Shown: piece by piece, positions 63,713 to 64,000 of the stretch
Position numbering within the stretch: the stretch's first letter is position 1
How the letters are laid out: each line of letters begins with the position of its first letter
NCBI GenBank assembly: GCA_003249095.1
Contig: QBMS01000007.1
Location: 1 to 64,000 of the forward strand
Origin: Snowella sp.
Lineage (GTDB): Bacteria > Cyanobacteriota > Cyanobacteriia > Cyanobacteriales > Microcystaceae
DNA: 64,000 nucleotides
Direction of reading: 5' to 3'
Translations under genes and position numbers: made by a program
The notes under the pieces: generated by a model
The model's database searches: none
What the model was told of the DNA's origin: nothing
The model's input: only the letters and a program-made list of their open reading frames with translations

Positions 63713-63803
63713 GATAATCCAGAGCTTATACAAATAACCCCAGAGGATTTTGTTAATGTATCTACTTGATTATTTTTAAGTAATTCTTATACCCGATTTG
63801 ATA

Positions 63804-64000
63804 ATGAAAAAAAATGCTATTTTTTGGATAGCAGCGATCGCGGGCATCCTGTTAGACCAACTGAGTAAAGCTTTAATTGCCTATTTCCTCCATCCTCCCG
63901 TAACAACCTTACCCATTCTACCCAATATTTTTCATTTAACCTATGTGGTCAATACAGGGGCCGCTTTTAGTCTTTTTCGAGGGGGAGCGGGTTGGCTAAA
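63804..64000 (+). CDS. lspA: Lipoprotein signal peptidase LspA, cut by window edge
   Basis: The ATG at 63804 opens a frame running off the right edge (65 complete codons). The first helix contains AAIAGILLDQLSKALI with the conserved Asp-Q-x-S-K, followed by LPNIFHLTYVVNTGAAFSLF, the NxGAAFS-type LspA signature. LspA removes signal peptides from prolipoproteins in the membrane; the second catalytic Asp would lie beyond the window. The gene follows the desaturase, whereas in some unicellular cyanobacteria it follows bioY directly. Confidence 0.93.
   Translation, partial: MKKNAIFWIAAIAGILLDQLSKALIAYFLHPPVTTLPILPNIFHLTYVVNTGAAFSLFRGGAGWL

Overview
The window is chromosomal DNA of a cyanobacterium. 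GCGATCGC palindromes (the HIP1 motif) recur throughout, base composition is AT-leaning, and cyanobacterial marker genes are present: a Ycf51 protein, a BciB-type divinyl reductase, HpsA/HpsB/HpsC pseudopilins and a ClpS adaptor. The order bioB-bioY-(insert)-lspA recalls Synechocystis-type unicellular genomes, but the species cannot be named from this sequence alone.

Layout. 0-1.3 kb: the start of a zinc-ribbon transposase cut by the window edge, then a Uma2-family nuclease. 1.5-17.4 kb: a surface-polysaccharide block with a GT2 transferase, two very large multidomain glycosyltransferases (1163 and 996 aa, translationally coupled), two FkbM methyltransferases and three polytopic GT-C-like membrane proteins. 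17.4-24.8 kb: housekeeping and redox genes (glutathione transferase-like, peroxiredoxin-like, aldo/keto reductase, apt), tRNA-Met, an OppB-type permease, and a small gene whose 3' end is tandemly duplicated. 24.8-29.7 kb: a type IV pilin-like operon (GspH-like prepilin, HpsB, HpsC, HpsA). 30.7-33.4 kb: a protein with three diverged internal repeats, a pentapeptide-repeat protein and a VOC protein. 33.4-42.7 kb: GT25, CPBP protease, clpS, bciB, a DUF433 antitoxin followed by what looks like a truncated toxin, a dehydrogenase operon, a GGDEF/EAL protein and Ycf51. 42.8-45 kb: trpB followed by a RelE/HigB-like toxin and an antitoxin that appears to be a hybrid. 45.2-52.5 kb: a methyltransferase, an ABC-2 exporter, prepilin peptidase, DUF6398 and Fic proteins. 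52.7-64 kb: a glycine-rich/WD40/J-domain fusion, a solitary HicB, ctaA-ctaB, a SWIM protein, cobA-hemD, bioB-bioY, an acyl desaturase and the start of lspA.

How the genes work together. The polysaccharide block, the Hps pseudopilin operon and the prepilin peptidase at 49.4 kb fit one theme: making and secreting surface glycans, with PilD processing the prepilins. ctaA-ctaB (heme A), cobA-hemD (siroheme/uroporphyrinogen) and bciB (chlorophyll) are tetrapyrrole genes; bioB-bioY is biotin synthesis and uptake.

The most unusual items are: (i) the antitoxin at 42783-43364, which keeps what looks like the N-terminal segment of a HigA/XRE antitoxin but continues into two ribbon-helix-helix-like modules; (ii) the truncated DUF5615-like toxin after DUF433; (iii) a 165-bp, exactly 55-codon tandem duplication with only synonymous coding differences; (iv) the uncharacterised three-repeat protein at 30737; (v) the WD40-J fusion; and (vi) three families of small palindromic repeats, two of which meet beside the desaturase gene. 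I see no clear new multi-gene defence or biosynthetic system. All family assignments rest on motif recognition by eye, without database searches.
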